Shown: positions 36,040 to 47,234, numbered from the stretch's first letter. The stretch is DNA of 64,000 nt from Stenotrophomonas maltophilia D457 (GCF_000284595.1 NC_017671.1:1149001-1213000); one strand, 5' to 3'. The notes: generated by a model from the sequence alone, not told the origin. Program-made: numbers and translations.

Positions 36040-38334
36040 TCAGAACTTCACGTTCAGTGCCAGGGTGGTCGAGCGACCCGGGGCGATGCTCGCGTAGTGC
36101 GAGGCATAGGCCTTGGTGAAGTAGGTCTTGTCGGTCAGGTTCTGCACGTTGAGCTGCAGGCTGATGTTGTCCTGGATCGCGTAGCTGGCCATCGCGTCGA
36201 AGCGGGTGTAGCTGGCGATCCACTTGGTGTTGGCGACATCACCGTACTGCTTGTCCGAGTAGAACGCACCGGCACCGACGGTCAGGCCGATGGGGAAGCG
36301 GTAGGTGGTCCACAGGTTGGCGCTGTGCTTGGCGGTGTTCGGGAATACGTTGCCGTTGTACGGCGAGGGCACGTAGACGTTGGACGGGCAGGTGCGGCCG
36401 ACCGGTGCACCACAGACGAAGCCGTTGTCCTTCAGTTCCGAGTCCAGGTAGGTGTAGCCGCCGTACAGGCTCCAGGCGTCGGTCAGCTGGCCGGTGAAGC
36501 CCAGCTCGAAGCCGTTGATTTCCTTCTTGCCGGCATTCTGGCTGGTGCCGTTGTCGACCGTCACGCGCGCGTTGTTCATCACCGTGTGGAAGATCGCCGC
36601 GGTGAGGTTCAGGCGCTGGTCGAACAGGTCCCACTTGGTGCCCAGCTCGAGGTTCTTCGTATCCTGCGGCTTGAGGTCGGCCACGGCGGCGCTCAGGCCG
36701 TCCGAACCATCACCACCGTCCATGCCCGGCGGAGTCGAGGAGGTGCCCCACGACAGGTAGATGCTGCCGTTGGCGGCCGGCTTGAACACCACGCCGGCCT
36801 GGTAGTTCAGGAAGTCGTTGCTGTTGCGCACGCGGGTCGGTGCCTTGCCGGCCACCGGGGTGGTCAGGGTGGTGCGGAAGTCGTCGTAGCGCAGGCCGAG
36901 GTTGATCATCCACTGCTCATTGAGCTCGATGGTGTCGAACACGTAGGCCGAGGTGGTCCTGGTGCGCTGCTCTACGTCCAGTGCCTTGTCGCTGCGGTAC
37001 ACCGAATGGGTGGCCGCCCACGGATCGCGCGGGTTCGGATTGGCGAAATCGGTGCAGTTGTAGCCGGTGGCCGCGCCGGTGGTCGGGCACTTGCTGTTGC
37101 CGGTGAGCGGGTTGCTGGTGCCCGGAGTCATCAGATAGCTGCCGCGGGTCATCTTCTCGTCGCTGTATTCCACGCCCGCGCTGTAGCTGTGCTTGAGCGC
37201 ACCGGTCTGGAAGGCACCGGTCAGGCCCAGCTGGTCGGCGAAGCTCTTGACGTCGACGGCACGGCTGTTGGTCCGGCGCCACAGGGTGCCGTAGTTGTTC
37301 GGGTTGCCCTGGCTGTCGTCCGGCTGGGTCCACAGGTAGTCGTTGCTGGTGTTGCCCAGGCGCGCGATGTTGCGCAGCTTGTGGCCGCCAAAGTCGTAGC
37401 TGGCATCCAGGGTGCTGATGTCGGCGCGGGTACGCTGGAAGTCACGGTCGACCAGGCCGTAGTAGTTGTTGCGGTCCGGCACCATCGGGCGGCCGTCGAC
37501 CCACTTCGAGGCCGGCGCACCGTTCGGGTTGCCATACGGGAAGCCACCCGCGTCCGGCAGGTCATCGCTCTGCATGTGGTAGTGGCTGGCGATCAGCTGG
37601 GCCGGGCCGTTCAGGCCGAACGCGATCGACGGCGCGATACCCCAGCGGCTGACATTGGCGGCGTCACGGCCAGCGATGTCCGATTCGTGCTTCATCAGGT
37701 TCAGGCGCGCGGCGATGCCATCGCCCAGCACGTAGTTGGCGTCCACGGTGCCGCGCGCGTAGCTGTCGGTGCCGATGCCCATGCTGGCGCTGGTCTCGTT
37801 CTTCAGCTTCGGCGTCTTGCTGACCAGGTTCAGGCTGCCACCGCCGGAATCACGGCCGCCGTAGGCCGAGCTCGGGCCCTTGACTACTTCCACCTGCTCC
37901 AGGTCGAAGATCTCGCGGGTCTGCGAGCCGACGTCGCGCAGGCCATCGACGAAGACGTTGCTCTGCGAATCGAAGCCACGGATGAAGGGGCGATCACCGG
38001 TGGGGTTGCCGCCTTCGCCGGCACCGAAGGTGATGCCCGGCACCATGCGCAGCGCATCCTGCAGGTTGGTCGCACCGGTTTCGGCGATCAGCTTCTCCGA
38101 GACGATCGACACCGACTTCGGGGTGTCCAGCAGTTCAGCGGTGAACTTCGGCGAGGACGGATTGAACCAGCTGCCGCGCACCTGCACCTTGTCCAGCTCG
38201 GTGGCCTTGCGGGAGGAGGCTGCGTCAGCGCTGTCGGCCGCCTGTGCGGCCAACGGCGCGAAGCCGGCGGCCAGGGTGGCGGTGGCGAGCAGGGAAACGC
38301 GCGGGGCGCGCTTGCGGGACGTGATGTGGGTCAT
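36040..38334 (-). CDS. TonB-dependent siderophore receptor, Fiu/PiuA type
   Basis: A 764-residue outer-membrane receptor with a signal peptide (LLATATLAAGFAPLAAQA), plug domain (TPKSVSIVSEKLIAETGATN, GFDSQSNVFVDGLRDVGSQT, VEVVKGPSSAYGG) and a barrel ending in TTLALNVKF. The sequence is of the monomeric catecholate receptor class. Start ATG 38334 (MTHITSRKRAP) chosen because a longer frame lacks a signal peptide. Downstream Sel1-piuC and the upstream Fur box support iron regulation. Confidence 0.93.
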   Translation of the reverse strand: MTHITSRKRAPRVSLLATATLAAGFAPLAAQAADSADAASSRKATELDKVQVRGSWFNPSSPKFTAELLDTPKSVSIVSEKLIAETGATNLQDALRMVPGITFGAGEGGNPTGDRPFIRGFDSQSNVFVDGLRDVGSQTREIFDLEQVEVVKGPSSAYGGRDSGGGSLNLVSKTPKLKNETSASMGIGTDSYARGTVDANYVLGDGIAARLNLMKHESDIAGRDAANVSRWGIAPSIAFGLNGPAQLIASHYHMQSDDLPDAGGFPYGNPNGAPASKWVDGRPMVPDRNNYYGLVDRDFQRTRADISTLDASYDFGGHKLRNIARLGNTSNDYLWTQPDDSQGNPNNYGTLWRRTNSRAVDVKSFADQLGLTGAFQTGALKHSYSAGVEYSDEKMTRGSYLMTPGTSNPLTGNSKCPTTGAATGYNCTDFANPNPRDPWAATHSVYRSDKALDVEQRTRTTSAYVFDTIELNEQWMINLGLRYDDFRTTLTTPVAGKAPTRVRNSNDFLNYQAGVVFKPAANGSIYLSWGTSSTPPGMDGGDGSDGLSAAVADLKPQDTKNLELGTKWDLFDQRLNLTAAIFHTVMNNARVTVDNGTSQNAGKKEINGFELGFTGQLTDAWSLYGGYTYLDSELKDNGFVCGAPVGRTCPSNVYVPSPYNGNVFPNTAKHSANLWTTYRFPIGLTVGAGAFYSDKQYGDVANTKWIASYTRFDAMASYAIQDNISLQLNVQNLTDKTYFTKAYASHYASIAPGRSTTLALNVKF

Positions 38335-38485
38335 GGCTTGGGTGGTAGTGGCTGGGATCGGAAAGGGGCGAGGGCCGAAGCGCAGACAGCGCGACGGCAT
38401 GTAGAGGGCGTTTTCTGTAGAGCCGAGCCGATGCTCGGCTGGGCGGCGGACGACTCCAGGCGCACGGCAATGGCCGCAGGGCGCC

Positions 38486-38887
38486 TCAGCTGGCGTGCGG
38501 TGCGGGCGGTGCGTGGCCGGGGTTCAACCGCAGTGCGGGATCGTGCAGCTGCCAGTGCAGGGCATCGGAGCGCCACAGCGGAACATGCGCGACCAGGGCG
38601 GCGCGCGGGGGAGCCAGTCCGGTACAGGGCGTTGTGCCCTCGCCATCCAGCGGCGGCTCCGGTGCTGGCACCGCATGGCGCGGGCACTCGTCCGCCGGCG
38701 GGGCCGGCATCGGCATAGCCTGCTGAAGATCTTCAGCGTGTGCCTGCCAGCCGTAGGTGGCGGGTCCATCGCGCCCTTCGTGCAGGGCCGACCAGCCCAG
38801 CAGCAGCGTCAGCAGCAGGGCCACAGCCAACGGCCACCCATGGCGGGCAAGCTGGCACAGCGTGGCGGCGGGCGCGGGCAAAGCCAT
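38486..38887 (-). CDS. Small predicted membrane protein upstream of Fiu-type receptor
   Basis: A 133-residue protein without a recognised family. One hydrophobic helix (PLAVALLLTLLLGWSAL, about 19-35) is followed by a Pro/Ala-rich region with two Cys (ADECPRH, TPCTGLAPP) and LWRSDALHWQLHDPALRLNP near the end. It is in the same strand order as the receptor, 151 bp upstream of it, with a Fur box about 50 bp ahead. It parallels the protein at 33998-34399 in length, topology and position. Confidence 0.6.
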   Translation of the reverse strand: MALPAPAATLCQLARHGWPLAVALLLTLLLGWSALHEGRDGPATYGWQAHAEDLQQAMPMPAPPADECPRHAVPAPEPPLDGEGTTPCTGLAPPRAALVAHVPLWRSDALHWQLHDPALRLNPGHAPPAPHAS

Positions 38888-38937
38888 GGCGCAGGGGACG
38901 GAGTCGTTACGAAGATGTTACGTAGGATAACATCAAC

Positions 38938-38956
38938 GATAATGATTCGCATATGC
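38938..38956 (-). promoter_or_regulatory. Fur box
   Basis: GATAATGATTCGCATATGC contains a perfect GATAATGAT half-site of the Fur consensus and lies just upstream of the small membrane protein gene preceding the Fiu-type receptor. Confidence 0.7.
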
Positions 38957-39062
38957 GCGGGCGAACGAGCGGTCTGGAGGCCCGGGGGGCCCCTGAACGC
39001 CTCTCAGCGCGCTCCGCTGGCTTCCACCCCCTGGGCGGAGTCGCCGGCGGCCGAACGCCGCG

Positions 39063-39395
39063 TCAATCGCGGTCGTCGCGGGTCCAGACGGCGTCGTGTT
39101 CGCGCTTCACCGGGAACTTGGGTACCGGCGTATAGGCCGGGGCGCACAGGGCGCGGCCATCGCGCACGTCGAAGCGCGCGCCGTGCAGCACGCATTCCAC
39201 GCTGCCTTCGTCGGTGTTGAACTCGCCCGAGGACAGCTCGAACTCCTCATGCGTGCACTGGTCTTCCAGCGCGTACAGCTCGCCGTCGAGGTTGAACACC
39301 ACGATCGGCGTGCCGGTCACTTCGTCGAACACGCTCTTCATTTCACCGGGCAGCAGCTCGTTGCCGGCACACACGAAGGTCCAGGTATCGCTCAC
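39063..39395 (-). CDS. Rieske 2Fe-2S ferredoxin-like protein
   Basis: A 110-residue Rieske domain protein. The cluster ligands are in QCTHEEFELS (Cys-x-His) and CVLHGARFD (Cys-x2-His). The short single-domain form resembles ferredoxin components of dioxygenases and NirD-like proteins. The GTG start at 39395 overlaps the GNAT stop by 4 bp. Being downstream of the suf genes, it may be a client or accessory of Fe-S assembly (inference). Confidence 0.9.
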   Translation of the reverse strand: MSDTWTFVCAGNELLPGEMKSVFDEVTGTPIVVFNLDGELYALEDQCTHEEFELSSGEFNTDEGSVECVLHGARFDVRDGRALCAPAYTPVPKFPVKREHDAVWTRDDRD

Positions 39396-39931
39396 GCGGC
39401 GGCTCCGGCCAGTGGCTTTTCCAGGACCTCGAAGCGCAGGTCGTCGCGCTTGGGGATTCCGAAGCGTTCGTCGCCATACGGGAACGGCTTCTTGATGCCG
39501 GTACGCTGGTAGCCGCGGCGCTCGTAGAAGGCGATCAGTTCGTCGCGTACGTCGATCACCGTCATCTGCATCACCGGCACCTTCCATTCGCGTGCGGCGT
39601 GCGCTTCGGCGGCGTCCATCAGCTGCTTGCCGACCCCGCCGCCCTGCTGGGCAGGATCGACCGAGAACATGCCGAAGTAGCCGTTGCCGTCGACGTCGGC
39701 AACGTGGGCGCAGGCCACCAGCTGGCCCTCGCGCTCGGCCAGCAGGATCGTGGAGCGCGGGCGGTCGAGGTCGGCCTGGATGCCTTCGGCGTCGATGCGG
39801 GCGCCATCCAGCAGGTCGGCTTCGGTGGTCCAGCCAACGCGGCTGGCGTCGCCACGGTAGGCCGAGGTGACGAGGGCGATCAGGGCGGGGATGTCGGCCG
39901 GCGTGGCGGCGCGGAAGGTCAGGGTGCTCAT
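39392..39931 (-). CDS. GNAT family N-acetyltransferase
   Basis: A 179-residue acetyltransferase with the acetyl-CoA loop SVDPAQQGGGVGKQLMDAAE at about 95-114 and the later MTVIDVRDELIAFYERRGY. The substrate is unknown. It is coupled to the Rieske gene and was probably once contiguous with sufS, from which it is now separated by a transposase and repeat array on the other strand. Confidence 0.9.
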   Translation of the reverse strand: MSTLTFRAATPADIPALIALVTSAYRGDASRVGWTTEADLLDGARIDAEGIQADLDRPRSTILLAEREGQLVACAHVADVDGNGYFGMFSVDPAQQGGGVGKQLMDAAEAHAAREWKVPVMQMTVIDVRDELIAFYERRGYQRTGIKKPFPYGDERFGIPKRDDLRFEVLEKPLAGAAA

Positions 39932-39975
39932 GGCCCCATTCTAGGTGGGGCGTGGGCGGGCGCAAATGGGGGAGT

Positions 39976-40120
39976 GGGGTCAGATCCCTTTCGCAACGCG
40001 AAAGGGATCTGACCCCGGCATCTACTGACTCAACGGCAGGCCATGGACCGACTGGCACGGGCCCGGAATCGGCAGATGCTCGGGGTCAGATCCCTTTGCG
40101 CAGCGAAGGGCCCTGACCCC
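39976..40120. repeat. Two REP hairpins upstream of the REP-associated transposase
   Basis: Hairpins at 39976-40016 (perfect arms GGGGTCAGATCCCTTTCGC and complement) and 40082-40120 (degenerate). They are of the subtype found in the downstream 127-bp array. Confidence 0.9.
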
Positions 40121-40139
40121 CTGCTACCAGGAGCAGCCC

Positions 40140-40790
40140 ATGCCAAGGCCACGGCGCATCGATGCGCCCGGATATCCGCAACATGTCGTCCAGCGCGGCA
40201 ACAATCGTCAGCGCGTGTTCTTTGCGGATGGCGACCGCGTCGCCTACCTGCGCCTGCTGTGTCATCACGCAGGTCAGCAGCAGTGCCGGGTCCACGCCTA
40301 TGTGCTGATGGACAATCACATCCACCTGCTGGCGACACCCGATGTGTCCGGCGGCTTGTCTCGGATGATGCAGGCGGTAAACCGGGCCTACGTGCGCCGG
40401 GTGAACGATCGACAGGGCCGCACGGGAACCCTGTGGGAAGGACGTTTCCATTCCACGCAGGTGGATACGGATCGCTATCTGCTGGCCTGCCAGCGCTACA
40501 TCGAGCTCAATCCGGTTCGGGCGGGGAAGGTGGCGCATCCCGGTGACTATCGCTGGTCGAGCTATCGTGCCAATGCGCGTGGCAGGCCCAATGCGCTGCT
40601 CGAGCCGCATTCGGCATTTGAGCTGATGGGTTCTGATGCGGATGAACGGTGCAGGCGCTATGTGGAGTTCATCGAGGCGGGTATTCCGGCGGGGGATCTG
40701 CTGGCGATCCGGCGGGCATTGCAGTCGCAACGGCGGCTGTCGGGAATGCTGGTGGGGTCAGATCCCTTTCGCGTGGCGAAAGGGATCTGA
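40140..40790 (+). CDS. REP-associated tyrosine transposase (RAYT, Y1 family)
   Basis: A 216-residue IS200-like transposase. The HUH metal motif is in VLMDNHIHLLATP (about 54-66), and the likely catalytic Tyr in MMQAVNRAYVRRVN (about 80-93). WEGRFHSTQVDTDRYLLACQ and YRWSSYRANA are typical of the family. RAYTs act on REP hairpins as single-strand nucleases. Two REPs lie before it and four after. Its own last 12 codons are encoded by the first downstream REP hairpin, so the coding end and the REP are fused. Confidence 0.93.
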   Translation: MPRPRRIDAPGYPQHVVQRGNNRQRVFFADGDRVAYLRLLCHHAGQQQCRVHAYVLMDNHIHLLATPDVSGGLSRMMQAVNRAYVRRVNDRQGRTGTLWEGRFHSTQVDTDRYLLACQRYIELNPVRAGKVAHPGDYRWSSYRANARGRPNALLEPHSAFELMGSDADERCRRYVEFIEAGIPAGDLLAIRRALQSQRRLSGMLVGSDPFRVAKGI

Positions 40791-41186
40791 CCCCGGTGTG
40801 CTGCGGGCGGTATGCCGCGTTCATCTGGTCGCGATCCGGCGGGCATTGCAGTCGCAACGGCGGCTGTCGGGAATGCTGGTGGGGTCAGATCCCTTTCGCG
40901 TGGCGAAAGGGATCTGACCCCGGTGTGCTGCGGGCGGTATGCCACGTTTATCTGGTCGCGATCCGGCGGGCATTGCGGTCGCAACAGCGGTTGTCGGGAA
41001 TGCTGGTGGGGTCAGATCCCTTTCGCGTGGCGAAAGGAATCTGACCCCGGTGTGCTACGGGCAGTATGCCGCGTTCATCTGGTCGCGATCCGGAGGGCAT
41101 TGCGGTCGCAGCGGCGGCTGTCGGGAATACTGGTGGGGTCAGATCCCTTTCGCGTCGCGAAAGGGATCTGACCCCGGTGTGCCGGC
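40704..41186. repeat. Four-copy 127-bp tandem array of RAYT 3' end plus REP
   Basis: Units begin at 40704, 40831, 40958 and 41085, each exactly 127 bp apart. Each has GCGATCCGG..GGGCATTGC, the coding end of the transposase, and a 41-bp hairpin (40754-40794, 40881-40921, 41008-41048, 41135-41175). The first unit is inside the gene. The spacer resembles the transposase codons just before the unit, so the units derive from the gene's own 3' end. The gene-free stretch 40791-41186 is entirely this array. Confidence 0.93.
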
Positions 41187-42443
41187 TCAGCCCAGAAGCT
41201 TGCGTACCTTGGTCAGCGCGGTCATGAAGCGCTCGATCTCGGCGTGCGTGTTGTAGAACGCCAGCGAGGCACGGCAGGTGGCGGCGACGCCGAAGTACTG
41301 CAGCAGCGGGTGTGCGCAGTGCTGCCCCGAGCGCACGGCCACCCCTTCCAGGTCGAGCAGGGTGGCCAGATCGTGCGCATGCGCGCCATCGATCAGGAAC
41401 GAGACCACGGCGGCCTTCTCCGGCGCTTCGCCGATGATGCGCAGGCCGTCGACGCGGCGCAGCTCCTCGGTGAAGTGCGCCAGCAGTTCGGCTTCGCGGG
41501 CTTCCACGTTCTCCTGGCCGAGCTGCTGCAGGTAGTCGGCGGCCACGCCCAGGCCGATGAAACCGGCGATGTTCGGGGTGCCGGCTTCGAACTTGTGCGG
41601 GGCATCGTTGAACACGGTGCCGTCGAAGCTGACTTCCTTGATCATCTCGCCGCCGCCGAGGAACGGCGGCATCGCGTCCAGGTGCTCGCGGCGCGCCCAC
41701 AGCGCACCAGTGCCGGTCGGACCGCACATCTTGTGGCCGGTGATGGCGTAGAAGTCGCAGCCGATCGCGGCGACGTCGACCTTGCGGTGCGGCACCGCCT
41801 GCGAGCCATCGACCACGGTGATGATGCCGCGCTTGCGCGCTTCACGGCAGATCTCGCGCACCGGATTGACCGTGCCCAGCACGTTGGAGACATGGGTGAC
41901 CGCCAGCAGCTTGACCTCCGGGGTCATCGCCGCGCGGAGCGCATCCAGGTCCAGCGCGCCATCGGGCGTGATCTCGGCCACGCGGATGGTGGCGCCGGTA
42001 CGTTGCGCGACCAGCTGCCACGGCACGATGTTGGCATGGTGTTCCATGCGCGTGATCAGGATCACGTCGCCGGCCTTCAATCGCGGCAGCGCCCACGAGT
42101 AGGCCACCAGGTTGATGGCGAAGGTGGTGCCGCTGCACAGCACCAGGTCGCTGGCGCGCACGTTGAGGAAGCGTGCCAGTGTATTGCGTGCGCCTTCGTA
42201 GGCGTCGGTCGCTTCGCTGCCCAGTGCATGCACCGCGCGGCTGACGTTGGCGTTGTAGCGGCGGTAGAACTCATCCACCGCGCCGATCACCTGTACCGGC
42301 TTCTGGCCGGTGTTGGCGTTGTCGAAATAGACCAGCGGCTTGCCGTGCACTTCACGCATCAGCAGCGGGAAGTCGAGGCGGACGCGATCCCAGTCCGGGG
42401 CGCCGGTGCGTTCTTCGATCGGGCGTGGCGTGGACAGGTTCAT
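41187..42443 (-). CDS. sufS: Cysteine desulfurase SufS
   Basis: A 418-residue PLP enzyme of the SufS/CsdA class. FYAITGHKMCGPTGTGALW holds the PLP Lys and VAVRSGQHCAHPLLQYFGV the persulfide Cys. It mobilises sulfur from cysteine for Fe-S assembly. It overlaps sufD by 4 bp and ends the sufBCDS group. No sufE/sufU is in view. Confidence 0.96.
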   Translation of the reverse strand: MNLSTPRPIEERTGAPDWDRVRLDFPLLMREVHGKPLVYFDNANTGQKPVQVIGAVDEFYRRYNANVSRAVHALGSEATDAYEGARNTLARFLNVRASDLVLCSGTTFAINLVAYSWALPRLKAGDVILITRMEHHANIVPWQLVAQRTGATIRVAEITPDGALDLDALRAAMTPEVKLLAVTHVSNVLGTVNPVREICREARKRGIITVVDGSQAVPHRKVDVAAIGCDFYAITGHKMCGPTGTGALWARREHLDAMPPFLGGGEMIKEVSFDGTVFNDAPHKFEAGTPNIAGFIGLGVAADYLQQLGQENVEAREAELLAHFTEELRRVDGLRIIGEAPEKAAVVSFLIDGAHAHDLATLLDLEGVAVRSGQHCAHPLLQYFGVAATCRASLAFYNTHAEIERFMTALTKVRKLLG

Positions 42444-43701
42444 GCCACACCCGCCTCGGCCAGGGCCTTGTCCAGGCGGCGTGCCAGCTGCTCGCGCAAC
42501 GCCTCCGGCAGGATCTTCAGCGGTTCATGGCAGAACGCAGCGCTCAGCAGTGCCTGCGCCTGGACCTGGGGCAGGCCACGCGAGCGCAGGTAGAACAGCG
42601 CATTGGCATCGAGCTGGCCGACGGTCGCGCCGTGCGCGGCCTTCACTTCATCGGCGTCGATCACCAGCGTCGGCTGGGTGTCGATCTCGGCATCGGCCGA
42701 CAGCAGCAGGTTCTTGTTGGACAGGTTCGCGTCGGTGCCGTCGGCGCCTTCGCGGATCTGGATGCCGCCATGGAACACCACGCGGCTGCGGTTGGCGGCA
42801 ACGCCGCGCCACAGCAGCTCGCAGGAGGTATCGCGCGCGATGTGGTCGATGCCCAGGCGGGTCTCGACGTGGCGGCGGCCATTGCCGAGCAGCACGCCGT
42901 TGGCGGTCAGCCGGGCGTTGTCGCCTTCCAGGCGCACGTTCAGTTCGTGGCGGCTGAGCGCGGCGCCCAGTTCCAGGTCCACGCGGTGGTACTGCGCGTC
43001 GCGGGCCAGCACCGCGTCGGTACGCAGGAAGCTGGTCTGGCGGGCGCTGCCGGCCTGCACGCGGGCGTGCTTGAGTACGCCATCGCGGGCGACGTGGGCA
43101 TGCAGCACGGTGTTGTCCAGGTGGGCGGAGTCACCCACGCTGAAGCGATGCTCGACCACGCCGAGGCTGGCGCCGGCGCGCAGTTCGATCAGGTGGCGAT
43201 GGTGCCAGGCCAGGTCGGCTTCGCCGGCGACGCTGGCGAATACCAGCTGCAGCGGCGTTTCGACCTGCACGCCTTCATCCACGCGCAGCACCACGCCTTC
43301 ATCGGCCAGCGCGGCGTTGAGCCGGGCGAAGATCTCTTCGCTGCGCTCGTAGCGACGGCCAAGGAAACGCACGGCGTCTTCGCCAGCGGCCAGTGCGGCC
43401 GACAGCGGCTGCAGCTGTACGCCGGACGGCAGGGCCTGCACATCGCTCAGCGCGGCATCCAGGCGGCCGTTGACGAACACCAGGCGCGGCGCCGGGATGT
43501 CGTCCAGCAGCGCGGCGTCCAGCGCCGGGCCCTGCAGCGGCGCTGCAGCGAACGCACGCCGTTCCAGCTGGCGCAGCGAGGTGTACTTCCAGGCTTCATT
43601 GCGGGCGGCGGGCAGGCCGTCGCGCAGGGCCGCATCCAGCACTTCGCGGCGCGCATCGCTGCCACAGAAGGCCTGGGCCATGGAGTCAAGCAGGGCGCTC
43701 A

Positions 43702-43702
<1 letters not shown>
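42440..43702 (-). CDS. sufD: Fe-S cluster assembly protein SufD
   Basis: A 420-residue SufBD-family protein with the right-handed beta-helix core (HYHRVDLELGAALSRHELNV is split as AQYHRVDLELGAALSRHELN) and the conserved HGATVGQLDANALFYLRSRG near the end. It scaffolds the SufBC2D complex. Its ATG overlaps the sufC stop by one base. Confidence 0.95.
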
Positions 43703-44466
<764 letters not shown>

Positions 44467-44539
44467 GGTGGGGGTTTCCGTGGGGCGGGCCAGGGCCCGC
44501 CGGTAAAGAGAATGCGTTTGCGAGGGGCAGGGGCGGCAG

Positions 44540-46015
<1,476 letters not shown>

Positions 46016-46031
46016 GGGGGCTGCCTACGGA

Positions 46032-46487
46032 TCAGGAGACGACGTCGACAGCGATGGTGCGGCGCTGTTCGTCATCGGCAAGGGGGAGAGGGGGCAGGAT
46101 CTGCGCGAGGGTGACATCGCGCAGGGCCTCGGAGACCACGTCGTTGATCAGCCGCCAGCTGCTGCGCGCGCCGCACTTGGGCGCCATGCCGCACTGGTGG
46201 TGGTCGTGGCTGCATTCGGTCAGGGCCAGTGGCCCTTCCATCGCTTCGACCACTTCGAACAGCGAGATCTCGATGGCCGGGCGGGTCAGGCGGTAGCCGC
46301 CACGGACGCCACGCAGGCCTTCGACCAGGCCGGCCTGGGCCAGTGGCTTGAGCACCTTGCTGACGGTGGGCGGCTCCAGACCGGTGAATTCGGCCAGCTC
46401 GGTGGCACTGAGCACTTCGCCCGGACGGGCGGCCAGCACGGTCAGCACGACGGTGGCGTAATCGGTGAGTTTGGTGACGCGCAACAT
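46032..46487 (-). CDS. Rrf2-family transcriptional regulator of the suf operon (SufR/IscR-like)
   Basis: A 151-residue winged-helix regulator. The recognition region ATELAEFTGLEPPTVSKVLKPL is followed by VRGGYRLTRPA, and three Cys occur in ECSHDHHQCGMAPKCG, fitting a 2Fe-2S cluster as in IscR. It most likely senses Fe-S status and controls the operon it heads. Start ATG 46487 is the conserved MLRVTKLTDYA. Confidence 0.92.
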   Translation of the reverse strand: MLRVTKLTDYATVVLTVLAARPGEVLSATELAEFTGLEPPTVSKVLKPLAQAGLVEGLRGVRGGYRLTRPAIEISLFEVVEAMEGPLALTECSHDHHQCGMAPKCGARSSWRLINDVVSEALRDVTLAQILPPLPLADDEQRRTIAVDVVS

Positions 46488-46506
46488 GCGGATGCGAGTG
46501 GTTCTT

Positions 46507-46548
46507 AAAGCGGACTGAAATTGTACGCTTTTATTCGCCACCATCCAA
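46507..46548 (-). promoter_or_regulatory. suf operon promoter with overlapping inverted repeat
   Basis: On the minus strand TTGGAT (46543-46548) and TACAAT (46520-46525) are separated by exactly 17 bp, a good sigma-70 promoter. The inverted repeat AAAGCG (46507-46512) / CGCTTT (46526-46531) straddles the -10 and is a plausible operator for the Rrf2 regulator. Confidence 0.6.
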
Positions 46549-46696
46549 CCCGGGCATTCAGCCGGCGCTTGGGCCAAGCCGGGAGGACACACCGCGGCCG
46601 TTGCCGGGGCGCAATGCTGCGCCAACGGGGTGATTTTCGCAATCACCCGGAATGGGCGAGAATCCCCATTCCATTCGCTGCAAACAGCCCTCGCCG

Positions 46697-47164
46697 ATGC
46701 CGAAGAAGATCCAAGCCCGCAAGTCCGCCATCCATGGCAACGGCGTGTTCGCCGTGGCCCCGATCAAGCAGGGCGAGCGCGTGATCCAGTACAAGGGCCT
46801 GCTGCGCAGCCACGGCGACGTTGATGCCGATGACAGCGGCGACGTCGAAAGTGGCCATACCTTCCTGTTCACCCTTAACGATGACTGGGTGATCGACGCC
46901 AACTACAAGGGCAACGACGCGCGCTGGATAAACCACAGCTGCGACCCGAACTGCGAGGCGGTGATCGAGGAGGACGAGGACGGCGACAGCCGGGGCGACA
47001 AGGTGTTCATCGAGGCACTGCGTGATATCAAGGCCGGCGAGGAGCTGACCTACAACTACGGCATCACCCTGGCCGAGCGCCACACTGCCAAGCTGAAGAA
47101 GATCTGGGAGTGCCGTTGCGGCTCGCCCAAGTGCACCGGCACGATGCTGCAGCCCAAGCGCTGA
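46697..47164 (+). CDS. SET-domain protein-lysine methyltransferase-like protein
   Basis: A 155-residue SET protein. After KSAIHGNGVFAVAPIKQGE come the SAM/active-site motifs ARWINHSCDPNCEAV and AGEELTYNYG, and a post-SET Cys cluster CRCGSPKCTGTM. This is the eukaryote-like layout of a lysine methyltransferase. The substrate is unknown; an HU protein with a Lys-rich tail is encoded 2.6 kb away. Start ATG 46697 fits the conserved beginning. Confidence 0.9.
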   Translation: MPKKIQARKSAIHGNGVFAVAPIKQGERVIQYKGLLRSHGDVDADDSGDVESGHTFLFTLNDDWVIDANYKGNDARWINHSCDPNCEAVIEEDEDGDSRGDKVFIEALRDIKAGEELTYNYGITLAERHTAKLKKIWECRCGSPKCTGTMLQPKR

Positions 47165-47174
47165 TCGGTACCGG

Positions 47175-47234
47175 GTAGTGCCGGCCGCTGGCCGGCAAGG
47201 CGCAATCCAGGTGCCGGCCAGCGGCCGGCACCAC
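47175..47234. repeat. Inverted pair of SMAG-type palindromes
   Basis: GTAGTGCCGGCCGCTGGCCG... (47175-47198) faces its inverted copy (47211-47234) across 12 bp. As an inverted pair it can fold into one larger hairpin. Confidence 0.9.

Noticed and set aside
35812..38718. A 968-codon open frame on the plus strand
   Set aside because: It is antisense to the Sel1 and TonB receptor genes, has no recognisable domain and reflects GC-rich codon bias in the opposite frame.
40704..41186. CRISPR-like direct repeats
   Set aside because: Units are 127 bp, contiguous and contain a transposase end plus a REP hairpin; there are no unique spacers or cas genes.
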